Assembly: GCF_008245225.1 (NCBI RefSeq)
Contig: NZ_VTAW01000027.1
Span: 1 to 48,650 of the forward strand
Reading direction: 5' to 3'
DNA: 48,650 nt
Origin: Natrialba swarupiae
GTDB taxonomy: Archaea > Halobacteriota > Halobacteria > Halobacteriales > Natrialbaceae
Under the pieces are notes generated by a model that was not told the DNA's origin, made no database searches, and was given only the letters and a program-made list of their open reading frames with translations. This document shows positions 8,967 through 16,676 of the stretch, one piece after another. The position numbers and the translations under genes were made by a program. Numbering within the stretch: position 1 is the stretch's first letter; every line of letters begins with the position of its first letter.

Positions 8967-10436
8967 ATGGGCGGGCAACCGGCGGATCGAAACGGACGGT
9001 CGACGCGCCGAGCGTTCGTGACGACCGCATCGACGGCGGCCGTCGTCGCTGGCATCGGCGTCGCCGGCTGTCTCGGTCAGACGCGAGACGAGCGGACGAT
9101 CGTGATGACCGGCGATACCGATTTTCAGGACATCATGCACACCGACGACGGCGAGCCGTCGGTCCAGGAGGCGCTGTGGGATGCCGGTCTCGACGAGGAC
9201 GTCACCGTCGAGGTCCAGGCGAGCGTCGACGACTCCGCTCAGCGGATGCAACAGTACCAGTCGGCGCTCCAGGCTGGCCGGTCGCCACCCGATATCTTCA
9301 TGATGGACAGCGGGTGGACGATCCCGTTTATCCTGCGCGAGCAGACGACGAATCTGACGGAGGTGTTACCGACGGACGTCCGCGATCGGGTCGAAGACGA
9401 GTACCTCGAGGCGGCTCTCGAGACGGCGCGTGATCCGGAGACGGGAGATCTCCACGCGATCCCGCTGTTTCCCGACTTCGGAACGATGCTGTACCGGCGG
9501 GACCTGATCGAGGACGCCGGCTACGAGACGGACGGCTGGGGAACCGACCCGCCAACCTGGCAGGAGTTCGCCGAGGCGACGAGCGAAGCGCAGAGTGTCG
9601 CCGGCACCCAGTACGGATTCACCACGCAGGCGGCCGCCTACGAGGGACTCGCCTGCTGTTCGTTCGTCGAGGTGATGTCGACCTGGGCTGGTGCATACTA
9701 CGGCGGCACGGAGAACCTGTTTACCGCCGGCGACCGCCCGATTACCGTCGACGAGGGGCCGGTTCTCGACGCGATCCGGATGATGCGGGCGTTCATCCAC
9801 GGAAGCGAGGACGATCACGCACTCGAGGGCTACCCACAGATCTGTCCGTCGGCGATCGTCCAGTGGTCCGAACAGGAGTCGCTCGACCCCTTCGCCGACG
9901 GGAACGCCGTTTCCCACCGCAACTGGCCGTTCGCGATCGCCGAAACCGGTGGCGAGGACGTCTTCGGCGAGGATCTCGGCGTCATGCCGATGCCGTACGC
10001 CGTCCCCGAGGACGAATCGGCGTACGAGGGCGTCGGCGGCACCGCCGCCGCACTCGGCGGCTGGCACCTGACGCTCAACCCGAACACCGAACGGGACGAG
10101 CGGGCACTCGAGGTACTCGAGGCGTTTACCCACGACGACGTGATGCTTACGATCTTCGAACTTCAGGGCTTTCTCCCGCCGATTCTCGATCTCGTCGAGG
10201 AGGCCGATCCCGACGAGATCGGCCCGGTCGCACGCTACGTCGACCAGATACGGATCGCCGGCGAGAACGCGGTTCCGCGACCGGTGACCGACGTCTGGCC
10301 GGAGCAGTCGGCGCTCATCTTCCAGGAAGTCCACGCCGCCTACCGCGGTGCCAAGAGCCCCGAAGCCGCGATGGACGACCTGAGCGGACGACTCGAGCGA
10401 AGCGAGCGGGACGTGGAGGGACAGAATGGCGACTGA
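8967..10436 (+). CDS. Sugar ABC transporter substrate-binding lipoprotein (family 1, Tat-exported)
   Basis: Cell-surface binding protein (489 residues) that captures a sugar and delivers it to the permeases encoded downstream. The N-terminus carries a twin-arginine signal (STRRAFVTTAS) and a lipobox ending in AGC (about residues 32-37), so the mature protein is a membrane-anchored lipoprotein folded before export, as usual in haloarchaea. The body matches family 1 sugar-binding proteins: PPDIFMMDSGW, LPLFPDFGTMLYRRDL-like segment, PPTWQEFAE. Its last codons overlap the next gene by 11 bp, showing an operon. The sugar is not determined; similarity in layout suggests a CUT1 oligosaccharide or glucose-type system. 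Confidence 0.93.
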   Translation: MGGQPADRNGRSTRRAFVTTASTAAVVAGIGVAGCLGQTRDERTIVMTGDTDFQDIMHTDDGEPSVQEALWDAGLDEDVTVEVQASVDDSAQRMQQYQSALQAGRSPPDIFMMDSGWTIPFILREQTTNLTEVLPTDVRDRVEDEYLEAALETARDPETGDLHAIPLFPDFGTMLYRRDLIEDAGYETDGWGTDPPTWQEFAEATSEAQSVAGTQYGFTTQAAAYEGLACCSFVEVMSTWAGAYYGGTENLFTAGDRPITVDEGPVLDAIRMMRAFIHGSEDDHALEGYPQICPSAIVQWSEQESLDPFADGNAVSHRNWPFAIAETGGEDVFGEDLGVMPMPYAVPEDESAYEGVGGTAAALGGWHLTLNPNTERDERALEVLEAFTHDDVMLTIFELQGFLPPILDLVEEADPDEIGPVARYVDQIRIAGENAVPRPVTDVWPEQSALIFQEVHAAYRGAKSPEAAMDDLSGRLERSERDVEGQNGD

Positions 10437-11487
10437 GTCCGACGCCGACGCGCGCTCGGAGACTCCCATCGACGTACTCACCAGCGGAGACCGAACGCGT
10501 GATCGCGATCGGACGGGGAACGCCGTCGTCAACTGGATGGAGAATTTGAGCGAGCGAGCGTACGCGTACCTCCTCTTGTTTCCGGCGTTCGCGCTGTTGG
10601 CACTGATCGCCTTCTATCCGCTCGTGATGACGTTCGTCATGTCCCTGCGTGAGGACCGAACGCGGGGACTCGAGCCGTTAGGCGGGTTCGTCGGCGCTGA
10701 AAACTACGTCGACATCCTCACTGGCAACGCCCGGCTCGCCAGGCAGTTTATGGATGTTACGGTGTCGGCGTCGTTTCCGTTCGTCGAGTTCGGGGTCCCG
10801 TTTCTCCAGCAGGCGCTGTTCGTCACGCTCGCGTTCGCCGTCATCAGCGTGCTCCTCGAGACGGTGATCGGGTTCGCGCAGGCGTACGTGCTCGATCAGG
10901 ATTTCCGAGGCCGTCGATGGGTTCGGGTCGCGATCATCCTCCCGTGGGCGGTGCCGATCGTCATCCAGGGGATGGTCTTCTTCCTCCTGTTCCAGCCCAC
11001 GGTCGGCTTCGGGAGCGATCTGATGCAGTGGCTGGGCCTGTTCGGTCCGGACCCGCTCGCCGACAGCCAGGACGCGTTCGTCATCATCCTCATCGCGGAC
11101 GTCTGGAAGTCGGCGGCGTTCATGGCCCTGCTGATTCTCGCAGGCCTCCAGAGCGTCGATCGAAGCCTGTACGATGTCGCGCGCGTCGCGGGCGCGTCGC
11201 CCTGGCAGCGGTTCAAGATGATCACGCTCCCGCTGGTGATGCCGGCGTTGCTCGTCGCGATGTTGTTCCGGACGATGGACGCGATGCGCGTCTACGGGCT
11301 GATCGAGTCGACCGCCGGCTGTACGACCGTGCCGTCGCTGACCTGTCTCGTCGTCGAAGCGATGTTCGGCGGGACTCGCATCTACGGAACGGCCGCCGCC
11401 GTCGCGTTCGCGACCGCGCTCGTGATCGGCCTGATCATCTCCGTCTACGTCTTCTTCTTCCGCGATACAGAAGGAGGGCTCTACTGA
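10426..11487 (+). CDS. Sugar ABC transporter permease, MalF-like
   Basis: Integral membrane subunit (353 residues) of the sugar importer. After an acidic, disordered N-terminus of ~45 residues come six predicted membrane helices, the first at about 50-70 (AYLLLFPAFALLALIAFYPLV). The EAA loop that docks on the ATPase is visible as LYDVARVAGASPWQRFKMITLPLVMPAL near residue 250. The start overlaps the end of the binding-protein gene, and its stop codon overlaps the start of the next permease (TGATG), indicating translational coupling. Confidence 0.93.
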   Translation: MATESDADARSETPIDVLTSGDRTRDRDRTGNAVVNWMENLSERAYAYLLLFPAFALLALIAFYPLVMTFVMSLREDRTRGLEPLGGFVGAENYVDILTGNARLARQFMDVTVSASFPFVEFGVPFLQQALFVTLAFAVISVLLETVIGFAQAYVLDQDFRGRRWVRVAIILPWAVPIVIQGMVFFLLFQPTVGFGSDLMQWLGLFGPDPLADSQDAFVIILIADVWKSAAFMALLILAGLQSVDRSLYDVARVAGASPWQRFKMITLPLVMPALLVAMLFRTMDAMRVYGLIESTAGCTTVPSLTCLVVEAMFGGTRIYGTAAAVAFATALVIGLIISVYVFFFRDTEGGLY

Positions 11488-12686
11488 TGACCGGCGAACG
11501 ACGCGATCGGGACCGAGTCGACTCGAGCGGACCCGGGCGTGACCGAACCGATCCGGGCGGAGACGGACCCGGGCGAATAAACCCGGACGGAGACGACCGA
11601 ACTGGCCCGGACGAACGCGGGCGAAGCCGCCCGGATGACCGTTCCGGGAGCCACGTTTCCCGTGGCACCGAGAACGTCTCGAGACGCGATTCCCGGGCCG
11701 ATCGACTCCCCGACGGCGGGCGAGTCGAGGGCGAACCGGCGGATCGAGGAACGATATTCGAGGACGATCGGGAGGTCGAACTCGACCGGGGCCCCTTCCA
11801 GCGGTGGGTCGCGAACGCGATCTCGAACCCCCGACGGGTGTACCGGTCGATGTTCTACGTCGCGACGATCTTCTTTCTCGTGACGACGCTGTTTCCGTTC
11901 TACTGGCTGCTCATGGTCGCACTCACGCCGGAAGGGCGCCAGCAAGACATCATCCTCACGCCGAACGGCTTCAACCCCGGCGCGTTCGTCGAGGTCTTCC
12001 AGGTTCTCCCCTTCCACTGGTACATGTTCAACAGCTTCGTCATCGCGACCGCCTCGACGATCATCGTGTTGGTGATCGCCAGCCTCGCGGGCTACGCCTT
12101 CGGTCGCCTCGAGTTTCCCGGGAAAGTGCCACTCATGCTGTTGGTGCTGGTGATCTCGTTTTTCCCGCCGGCAGCCTTCTTCATCCCCCTGAACGACCTG
12201 TTCAACACGCAGTTCGTCGCCCTCGAGCCGATCACGGGTGACGGAAGCCTCTACAACACGCCCGGTGCGATGGTGTTGCCGCTGTCTGCGATCTTCATGC
12301 CGCTGGCAATATTTATCCTCACGACGTTTTACTCACAGATTCCGGACGGACTCGAGGACGCGGCCCGCGTCGAGGGGACGACTAGACTCGGTGCCCTGTT
12401 CCGAGTCATTATCCCGCTTTCGGCGCCGGGCGTCGCGACCGCCGGTGTGTTGACGTTCATCGCCGTCTACAACGAGTTCTTCTTCTCGTTTCTGATGACC
12501 GACGGCCAGCCCGAAAACTGGGCGCCGATTCTCGAGGGGATCCTCGGATACCAGGGCCAGTACGAGGTGTTGTACAACCTGATGGCGGCGGCGAGCATCG
12601 TCGGCGTGATTCCGGTGGCGATCCTCGTGATCGTCGCCCAGGAGAAGATCGTCAGCGGACTGACTGCGGGCGCACTCAAAGAGTAA
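11487..12686 (+). CDS. Sugar ABC transporter permease, MalG-like, with long disordered N-terminus
   Basis: Second membrane subunit (399 residues) of the importer. The transmembrane part begins near residue 125 (SMFYVATIFFLVTTLFPFYWLL) and includes the EAA loop LEDAARVEGTTRLGALFRVIIPLSAPGV. Unusually, about 100 residues precede it, made almost wholly of Arg, Asp, Gly, Pro and Ser and encoded by degenerate DNA repeats (about 11505-11640). Typical MalG proteins are near 280-300 residues, so this is an extra cytoplasmic, intrinsically disordered tail. Later in-frame starts at 11635 (MTVPG is in another frame) do not replace it convincingly; the TGATG overlap favours 11487. It lies 3 bp upstream of the ATPase gene. 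Confidence 0.9.
   Translation: MTGERRDRDRVDSSGPGRDRTDPGGDGPGRINPDGDDRTGPDERGRSRPDDRSGSHVSRGTENVSRRDSRADRLPDGGRVEGEPADRGTIFEDDREVELDRGPFQRWVANAISNPRRVYRSMFYVATIFFLVTTLFPFYWLLMVALTPEGRQQDIILTPNGFNPGAFVEVFQVLPFHWYMFNSFVIATASTIIVLVIASLAGYAFGRLEFPGKVPLMLLVLVISFFPPAAFFIPLNDLFNTQFVALEPITGDGSLYNTPGAMVLPLSAIFMPLAIFILTTFYSQIPDGLEDAARVEGTTRLGALFRVIIPLSAPGVATAGVLTFIAVYNEFFFSFLMTDGQPENWAPILEGILGYQGQYEVLYNLMAAASIVGVIPVAILVIVAQEKIVSGLTAGALKE
11505..11640 (+). repeat. Degenerate CCCGG-rich repeat encoding the permease N-terminus
   Basis: A low-complexity stretch with recurring CCGGRCGGAGACG and CCCGGGCG blocks at uneven spacing, right after the stop codon of the upstream permease. It is translated as a D/R/G/P-rich tail of the next protein. 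It resembles the post-stop tandem arrays seen elsewhere in the window but is more degenerate. Confidence 0.5.
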
Positions 12687-12689
12687 CCC

Positions 12690-13877
12690 ATGGCACGAGT
12701 ACGACTCGAAAACGTCACGAAACGCTTCGAAGACGTCACCGCGGTCGACGACGTCAGCCTCGAGGTCGAAGACGGTGAGTTCGTCACCTTCGTCGGCCCC
12801 TCGGGCTGTGGCAAGTCGACGACGATGGAGACAGTTGCCGGACTGACCAAACCGACCGAAGGACGGGTCTTCATCGGCGACGACGAGGTGACAAATCTCG
12901 CGCCGAAAGACCGCGGCGTGGCGATGGTGTTCCAGAACATCGCCCTCTTTCCCCACATGGACGTCTTCGAGAACGTCTCCTTCGGCCTCCGACTCCGGAC
13001 GTACGACGACGACGAGATCAGACGACGGGTCGAGAGTGCCGCGGAGATCGTCCAACTCGAGGGGATGCTCGAGCGGATGCCCGACGAGTTATCGGGCGGG
13101 CAGCGTCAACGCGTCGCGATCGCCCGCGCGATCGTTCGCAATCCCGACGTCTTCCTGATGGACGAGCCGCTCGCGAACCTGGACGCGAAGCTTCGGGTCC
13201 ACATGCGAACCGAACTCCAGCGACTCCACCGCGAACTCGGGACGACGATCATCTACGTCACCCACGATCAAGCCGAGGCGATGACGATGTCGGACCGGAT
13301 CGCGGTCCTGAACGAAGGCCGACTTCAGCAGATCGCGCCGCCGCTGGTCTGTTACAACGAGCCCGCAAATCGGTTCGTCGCGGGCTTTATTGGCTCGCCG
13401 TCGATGAACTTCGCCGAGGGAACGGTCACGAACGGGCACATCGAAACCGCGCATTTCGACGTCTCGCTTGCTCGCGCCGCCGTCCCGGAGACCGCCGTCG
13501 GCGACGAGATAACAGTCGGTATCAGACCGGAAGACGTCCACGTCGCGGAGAACGCAGACGTCCTGGACGAGCCGTCGGAGCCGATCGACGTACGGACCGA
13601 CGTTCTCGAGCCGATGGGAGACGAAGTGTTCGTCTACCTCATGCTCACCGACAGCGCGGATCACTCGATGGAGGAAGACCCCACATCGTCGTCCGACCAG
13701 TTGCTGATGAGCGTTACACCCGATACGGAGATCCGAGAGAACCAGTCCGTCGACGTCGTCCTCGATCGGTCGAAGGTCCACCTCTTCGAGACGGAGACCG
13801 GTACCGCGCTGGCCCACGGCATCACCGACCGTTCCGAGCGAGAATCCGGGCCGGCGACGGGAGAGGCCGACAGTTGA
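12690..13877 (+). CDS. Sugar ABC transporter ATP-binding protein, MalK/UgpC type
   Basis: Cytoplasmic ATPase (395 residues) that powers the importer. Walker A is GPSGCGKST (residues 36-44), the Q-loop is VFQNIALFPH, the ABC signature is LSGGQRQRVAIARA (about 135-148), Walker B is DVFLMDEPLANLD, and the H-loop is in YVTHDQAEAMTMSD. Residues from ~240 on form the MalK-type regulatory OB/TOBE domain (GIRPEDVHV). The sequence ends in an acidic tail. It is the last gene of the tightly packed transporter operon; such ATPases are sometimes shared by several sugar systems. Confidence 0.95.
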   Translation: MARVRLENVTKRFEDVTAVDDVSLEVEDGEFVTFVGPSGCGKSTTMETVAGLTKPTEGRVFIGDDEVTNLAPKDRGVAMVFQNIALFPHMDVFENVSFGLRLRTYDDDEIRRRVESAAEIVQLEGMLERMPDELSGGQRQRVAIARAIVRNPDVFLMDEPLANLDAKLRVHMRTELQRLHRELGTTIIYVTHDQAEAMTMSDRIAVLNEGRLQQIAPPLVCYNEPANRFVAGFIGSPSMNFAEGTVTNGHIETAHFDVSLARAAVPETAVGDEITVGIRPEDVHVAENADVLDEPSEPIDVRTDVLEPMGDEVFVYLMLTDSADHSMEEDPTSSSDQLLMSVTPDTEIRENQSVDVVLDRSKVHLFETETGTALAHGITDRSERESGPATGEADS

Positions 13878-13899
13878 TGCTCGCCACCGCTCGACCGAT

Positions 13900-13919
13900 T
13901 CTCCGTTTGGCGACGGAGA
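13900..13919 (+). terminator. Candidate hairpin terminator of the sugar ABC operon
   Basis: TCTCCGT and ACGGAGA form a perfect 7-bp stem with a 6-nt loop, 23 bp after the ATPase stop codon. There is no following T-run, so its role as a terminator is inferred from position. Confidence 0.45.
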
Positions 13920-13946
13920 GAAGAGGGGTGAGTACATACGTTCTAC

Positions 13947-13963
13947 ATAGCGATATTGGCTAT
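13947..13963 (+). promoter_or_regulatory. Promoter/operator of the oxidoreductase gene
   Basis: ATAGC and GCTAT form a 5-bp inverted repeat separated by 7 nt, overlapping an AT-rich stretch suited as TATA region about 35-45 nt upstream of the ATG at 13996. A GGAGTACTCC palindrome (13982-13991) lies immediately before that ATG. Either could be an operator; both are short enough to be chance. Confidence 0.3.
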
Positions 13964-13995
13964 ACGTGTGGGAACACGGACGGAGTACTCCTCCG

Positions 13996-15063
13996 ATGAC
14001 ACCGAATAAATACGACACTCGAACCGGAATCGTCGGCCTCGGCAACATCGGACAGTTCCACGCCGAACGTCTCAGAGAGCTCGGCGTCGAGCTCGTCGGC
14101 GGAATGGACGTTGCCGCCGAGGCGAGAAACCGCTTCGCGCGTCGCTACGACGTCGACGTCTACGACGACCACCAGAAACTGTACGACACCATCGACGCCG
14201 TCATCATCACGACCCCAAACAGATTCCACGAAGAGTACGCAGTCGACGCCTTCGAGCGCGATCTCCACGTCCTCCTCGAGAAGCCACTCGCACACTCGAT
14301 CGACAGCGCACGGCGAATCGCCGATGCGGCGTCATCGTCCGATACCCACTGTGCAGTCGGCTTCAACAACCGATTTGCGAACACGGTACAGATCGTGAAA
14401 AATCGGATCGATCGTGGGGACCTCGGCAAGGTGACGCACATCGAAGCAAACTACGTCCGGCGACGAGGAATCCCCGGCCGGGGATCGTGGTTTACCAGAC
14501 GACAGATCGCGGGCGGTGGTGCACTCATCGATCTCGGTGTCCACGCGGTCGACCTCGCGATGTATCTGCTCGACTATCCGGACACCAAGGAGGTAAACGG
14601 CGTCACACGAAGCGAGTTCGGATCGCGCGAAGAGTACGCCTACCTCGAGATGTGGGCCGACGACTCCGGGCCCGGAGGATTCGACGTCGATGACTCGGCG
14701 AGCGCGTTCGTTCGGTGTGCGGGCGACGAGACCATTAGCCTCGAGGTCGCCTGGGCGACGAATCGGCCGGCGAACCACGAGTTCGTCGTTCGTGGCACGG
14801 ACGCCGCAGCCACGTTCGATCTACTCGAGGGAACGCTCAGTTTCCACTCGGCGAGTTCGATCGGGCCGGATCACCTCGAAGATACGGTCGTCGAGACCCA
14901 CCAGAACGATACGCACACCGACGAACTGCGGGCGTTTTTCGACGAGATCGTCGAGGGACGCAGCGACGACGACAGCATCGCACAGGCTCTTGCCGTCCAG
15001 GAGATCATCGACGCGGTGTACCGATCGAGCGGGGCCGGCCGAACGATCTCGCTCGAGGAGTGA
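13996..15063 (+). CDS. Gfo/Idh/MocA-family oxidoreductase
   Basis: Predicted NAD(P)-dependent sugar or inositol dehydrogenase of 355 residues. It shows the Rossmann nucleotide-binding motif GLGNIGQFH near the N-terminus, the family EKPLA motif (HVLLEKPLAHS) near residue 95, and the DLGVHAVDLAMYLL segment near 182 typical of the C-terminal alpha/beta domain. The in-frame ATG at 13966 lies on top of the promoter region, so 13996 is preferred. It follows the sugar ABC operon on the same strand with its own promoter and probably oxidises the imported sugar or a derivative; the exact substrate is unknown. Confidence 0.9.
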   Translation: MTPNKYDTRTGIVGLGNIGQFHAERLRELGVELVGGMDVAAEARNRFARRYDVDVYDDHQKLYDTIDAVIITTPNRFHEEYAVDAFERDLHVLLEKPLAHSIDSARRIADAASSSDTHCAVGFNNRFANTVQIVKNRIDRGDLGKVTHIEANYVRRRGIPGRGSWFTRRQIAGGGALIDLGVHAVDLAMYLLDYPDTKEVNGVTRSEFGSREEYAYLEMWADDSGPGGFDVDDSASAFVRCAGDETISLEVAWATNRPANHEFVVRGTDAAATFDLLEGTLSFHSASSIGPDHLEDTVVETHQNDTHTDELRAFFDEIVEGRSDDDSIAQALAVQEIIDAVYRSSGAGRTISLEE

Positions 15064-15132
15064 TCGACGGTCGAAATGCAGTGACACTGACGGGTGTGGC
15101 GTTTTTTGCATCCCGGACCCGTAGCGATTGGT

Positions 15133-15456
15133 ATGCGGATCGAACGATCACTGGTACTCGAAGGCGTTCCCCGTGAAGTGCCGGTCGACACACCGATCAC
15201 CGTTTGCGTCCGGGACCGGGCCAACAGACCGGTCGAGGGGGCGATCGTCGACCTCGGAACCAGACGGGTTCGGACGAACGCTCGCGGACGGTGTGAGATC
15301 ACGGTTCGCTCCCCCGGTTTCTGGAAGATCGTCGCGGAAAAAGCGCCGACGGATCGCGTCGTCTACGAGCCGGCTACGGCGCTCGTGAGGGCGGTCCCAC
15401 GGACGAACCACCGGCGTACGAGAGTAGAGCGCTCACGGAAGCCACTCCGAGTGTAA
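15133..15456 (+). CDS. Small beta-sandwich (carboxypeptidase-regulatory-like) protein
   Basis: Predicted 107-residue cytosolic protein. Residues ~20-85 read as an Ig-like or carboxypeptidase-regulatory-like beta sandwich (PITVCVRDRANRPVEGAIVDLGTRRVRT followed by GRCEITVRSPGFWKIVAEK). The last ~20 residues are Arg-rich and disordered. A T-run at about 15101-15107 lies ~30 nt upstream of the ATG at 15133, supporting that start over 15094. No signal peptide is present, which is odd for this fold, usually found in surface proteins. Function unknown. Confidence 0.7.
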   Translation: MRIERSLVLEGVPREVPVDTPITVCVRDRANRPVEGAIVDLGTRRVRTNARGRCEITVRSPGFWKIVAEKAPTDRVVYEPATALVRAVPRTNHRRTRVERSRKPLRV

Positions 15457-15494
15457 TCTGTAAGTGTTTCCGTAAACAGTGATAGGAGCCCGTC

Positions 15495-16370
15495 TCAATC
15501 GCCGTCTGCTCGTCCGGTCCGGTTGAACCCGGTACCGAGATACTGTCGTACCGATCCGGCGATCTCCTGTACGGTGTAGTTGCGACCGACGTACACGCTG
15601 ACGACTGCGAGAATCGTTCCAGCAACCACGTCCGAAAACCAGTGGATCCCGAGATACATCGTTGAGACGACGACGCTAATCGCGAGAACGCCCGAAATCG
15701 GAACCCATACCGGATACTTTCGACGGGTCAACACCGCGAGGAAGAAGACGGTCATCGAAAGCGACGTGTGCAACGAGGGAAAGACGTTCGTGCTCTGATT
15801 GACCTGATTCGTGAGCATCCGCGATTGCGGAAACGCATCGTACAACAGCCCCTCGAACAGGAGTGGATCGAAGTTTCGCGGCCCGTAGGCGATAAAGAAA
15901 ACGTAACAAACCAATCCGATCGCATAGTTCGCCGTGAACGCGAGGATCAACGTCCGGAGCTCCTCGGCATCCTCCAGGGCGAAGTAAGCGATGAACGGGA
16001 ACAACAACAGAAAGGCGTATCCGTAGATGTAGACGAAGACGAAGAAACTAGTCAGCTCCGGTGACTGAAACGACTGGAGCACGATAACGGGGTTCTCCGG
16101 AAAGACCGCCTGCTCGATCTCGAAGAGGATCGGAGTGATGTTCGTTCCAAGAACGCGCCGCTCTAGACGCATAACGACGTCGACGGTCGACCACCGAATC
16201 GCCAACACCGTAACGAGCGCGACGACGGAAAGCAAACACACCCTGAACCGCCACCGAAAGTCACGAATCGCAGCAGATAGCCGTCTCGGGCCGACGAAGA
16301 CGAGTGTTGCAGTCGCAAGCATCGCGACAACAACGAAAGCGAGTTCGATCACCACGCCGAGAAGCGACAT
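15495..16370 (-). CDS. PAP2-family membrane phosphatase (inositolphosphotransferase-like)
   Basis: Integral membrane protein of 291 residues with about six helices, starting with MSLLGVVIELAFVVVAMLA. The phosphatase motifs lie in the second half: FPSLHTSLSM (the PSxH motif) near residue 190 and STMYLGIHWFSDVVAG (the GxHxxxD motif) near 240, both facing the outside in this family. It probably removes or transfers phosphate on a lipid head group such as a prenyl or archaeal phospholipid intermediate. The start at 16370 follows a TATA-like element (TATTAAT on the minus strand, ~16403-16409). Substrate unknown. Confidence 0.87.
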   Translation of the reverse strand: MSLLGVVIELAFVVVAMLATATLVFVGPRRLSAAIRDFRWRFRVCLLSVVALVTVLAIRWSTVDVVMRLERRVLGTNITPILFEIEQAVFPENPVIVLQSFQSPELTSFFVFVYIYGYAFLLLFPFIAYFALEDAEELRTLILAFTANYAIGLVCYVFFIAYGPRNFDPLLFEGLLYDAFPQSRMLTNQVNQSTNVFPSLHTSLSMTVFFLAVLTRRKYPVWVPISGVLAISVVVSTMYLGIHWFSDVVAGTILAVVSVYVGRNYTVQEIAGSVRQYLGTGFNRTGRADGD

Positions 16371-16385
16371 TGGATCCGATCCCAA

Positions 16386-16562
16386 CTACGGTCCTCGGGA
16401 CATTAATAGCGATCGGTCACGCACCACGGGTCGAGGACACGACCACAACAAGGGTGGCTGCGAAACCGATCACCTCCCTCGCGTCGTTCACCGAGTCAGT
16501 TTGTACGAACCGCTATGAGCTGTTCCGGTCGATCGCAGGTCGGTGAGGGATCGACCGGCAAC
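16386..16562. other. Intergenic region upstream of the PAP2 gene
   Basis: Holds the PAP2 promoter near 16403-16409 and otherwise unremarkable sequence up to the start of the 19-bp tandem array. Confidence 0.4.
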
Positions 16563-16676
16563 CAGTCGTCCCAGACCGTATCAGTCGTCCCAGACCGTAT
16601 CAGTCGTCCCAGACCGTATCAGTCGTCCCAGACCGTATCAGTCGTCCCAGACCGTATCAGTCGTCCCAGACCGTAT
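16563..16676. repeat. Perfect 19-bp tandem repeat, six copies
   Basis: Six identical, head-to-tail copies of CAGTCGTCCCAGACCGTAT without spacers. On the minus strand the array begins at the stop codon of the binding-protein gene: the T at 16676 is both the last base of the sixth unit and the final base of the TGA triplet read on that strand. Perfect identity implies recent expansion or active homogenisation. Not a CRISPR, since units abut directly. Confidence 0.95.

Noticed and set aside
16563-16676. Possible CRISPR array
   Set aside because: Units abut directly without spacers, are too short, and no cas genes are present.
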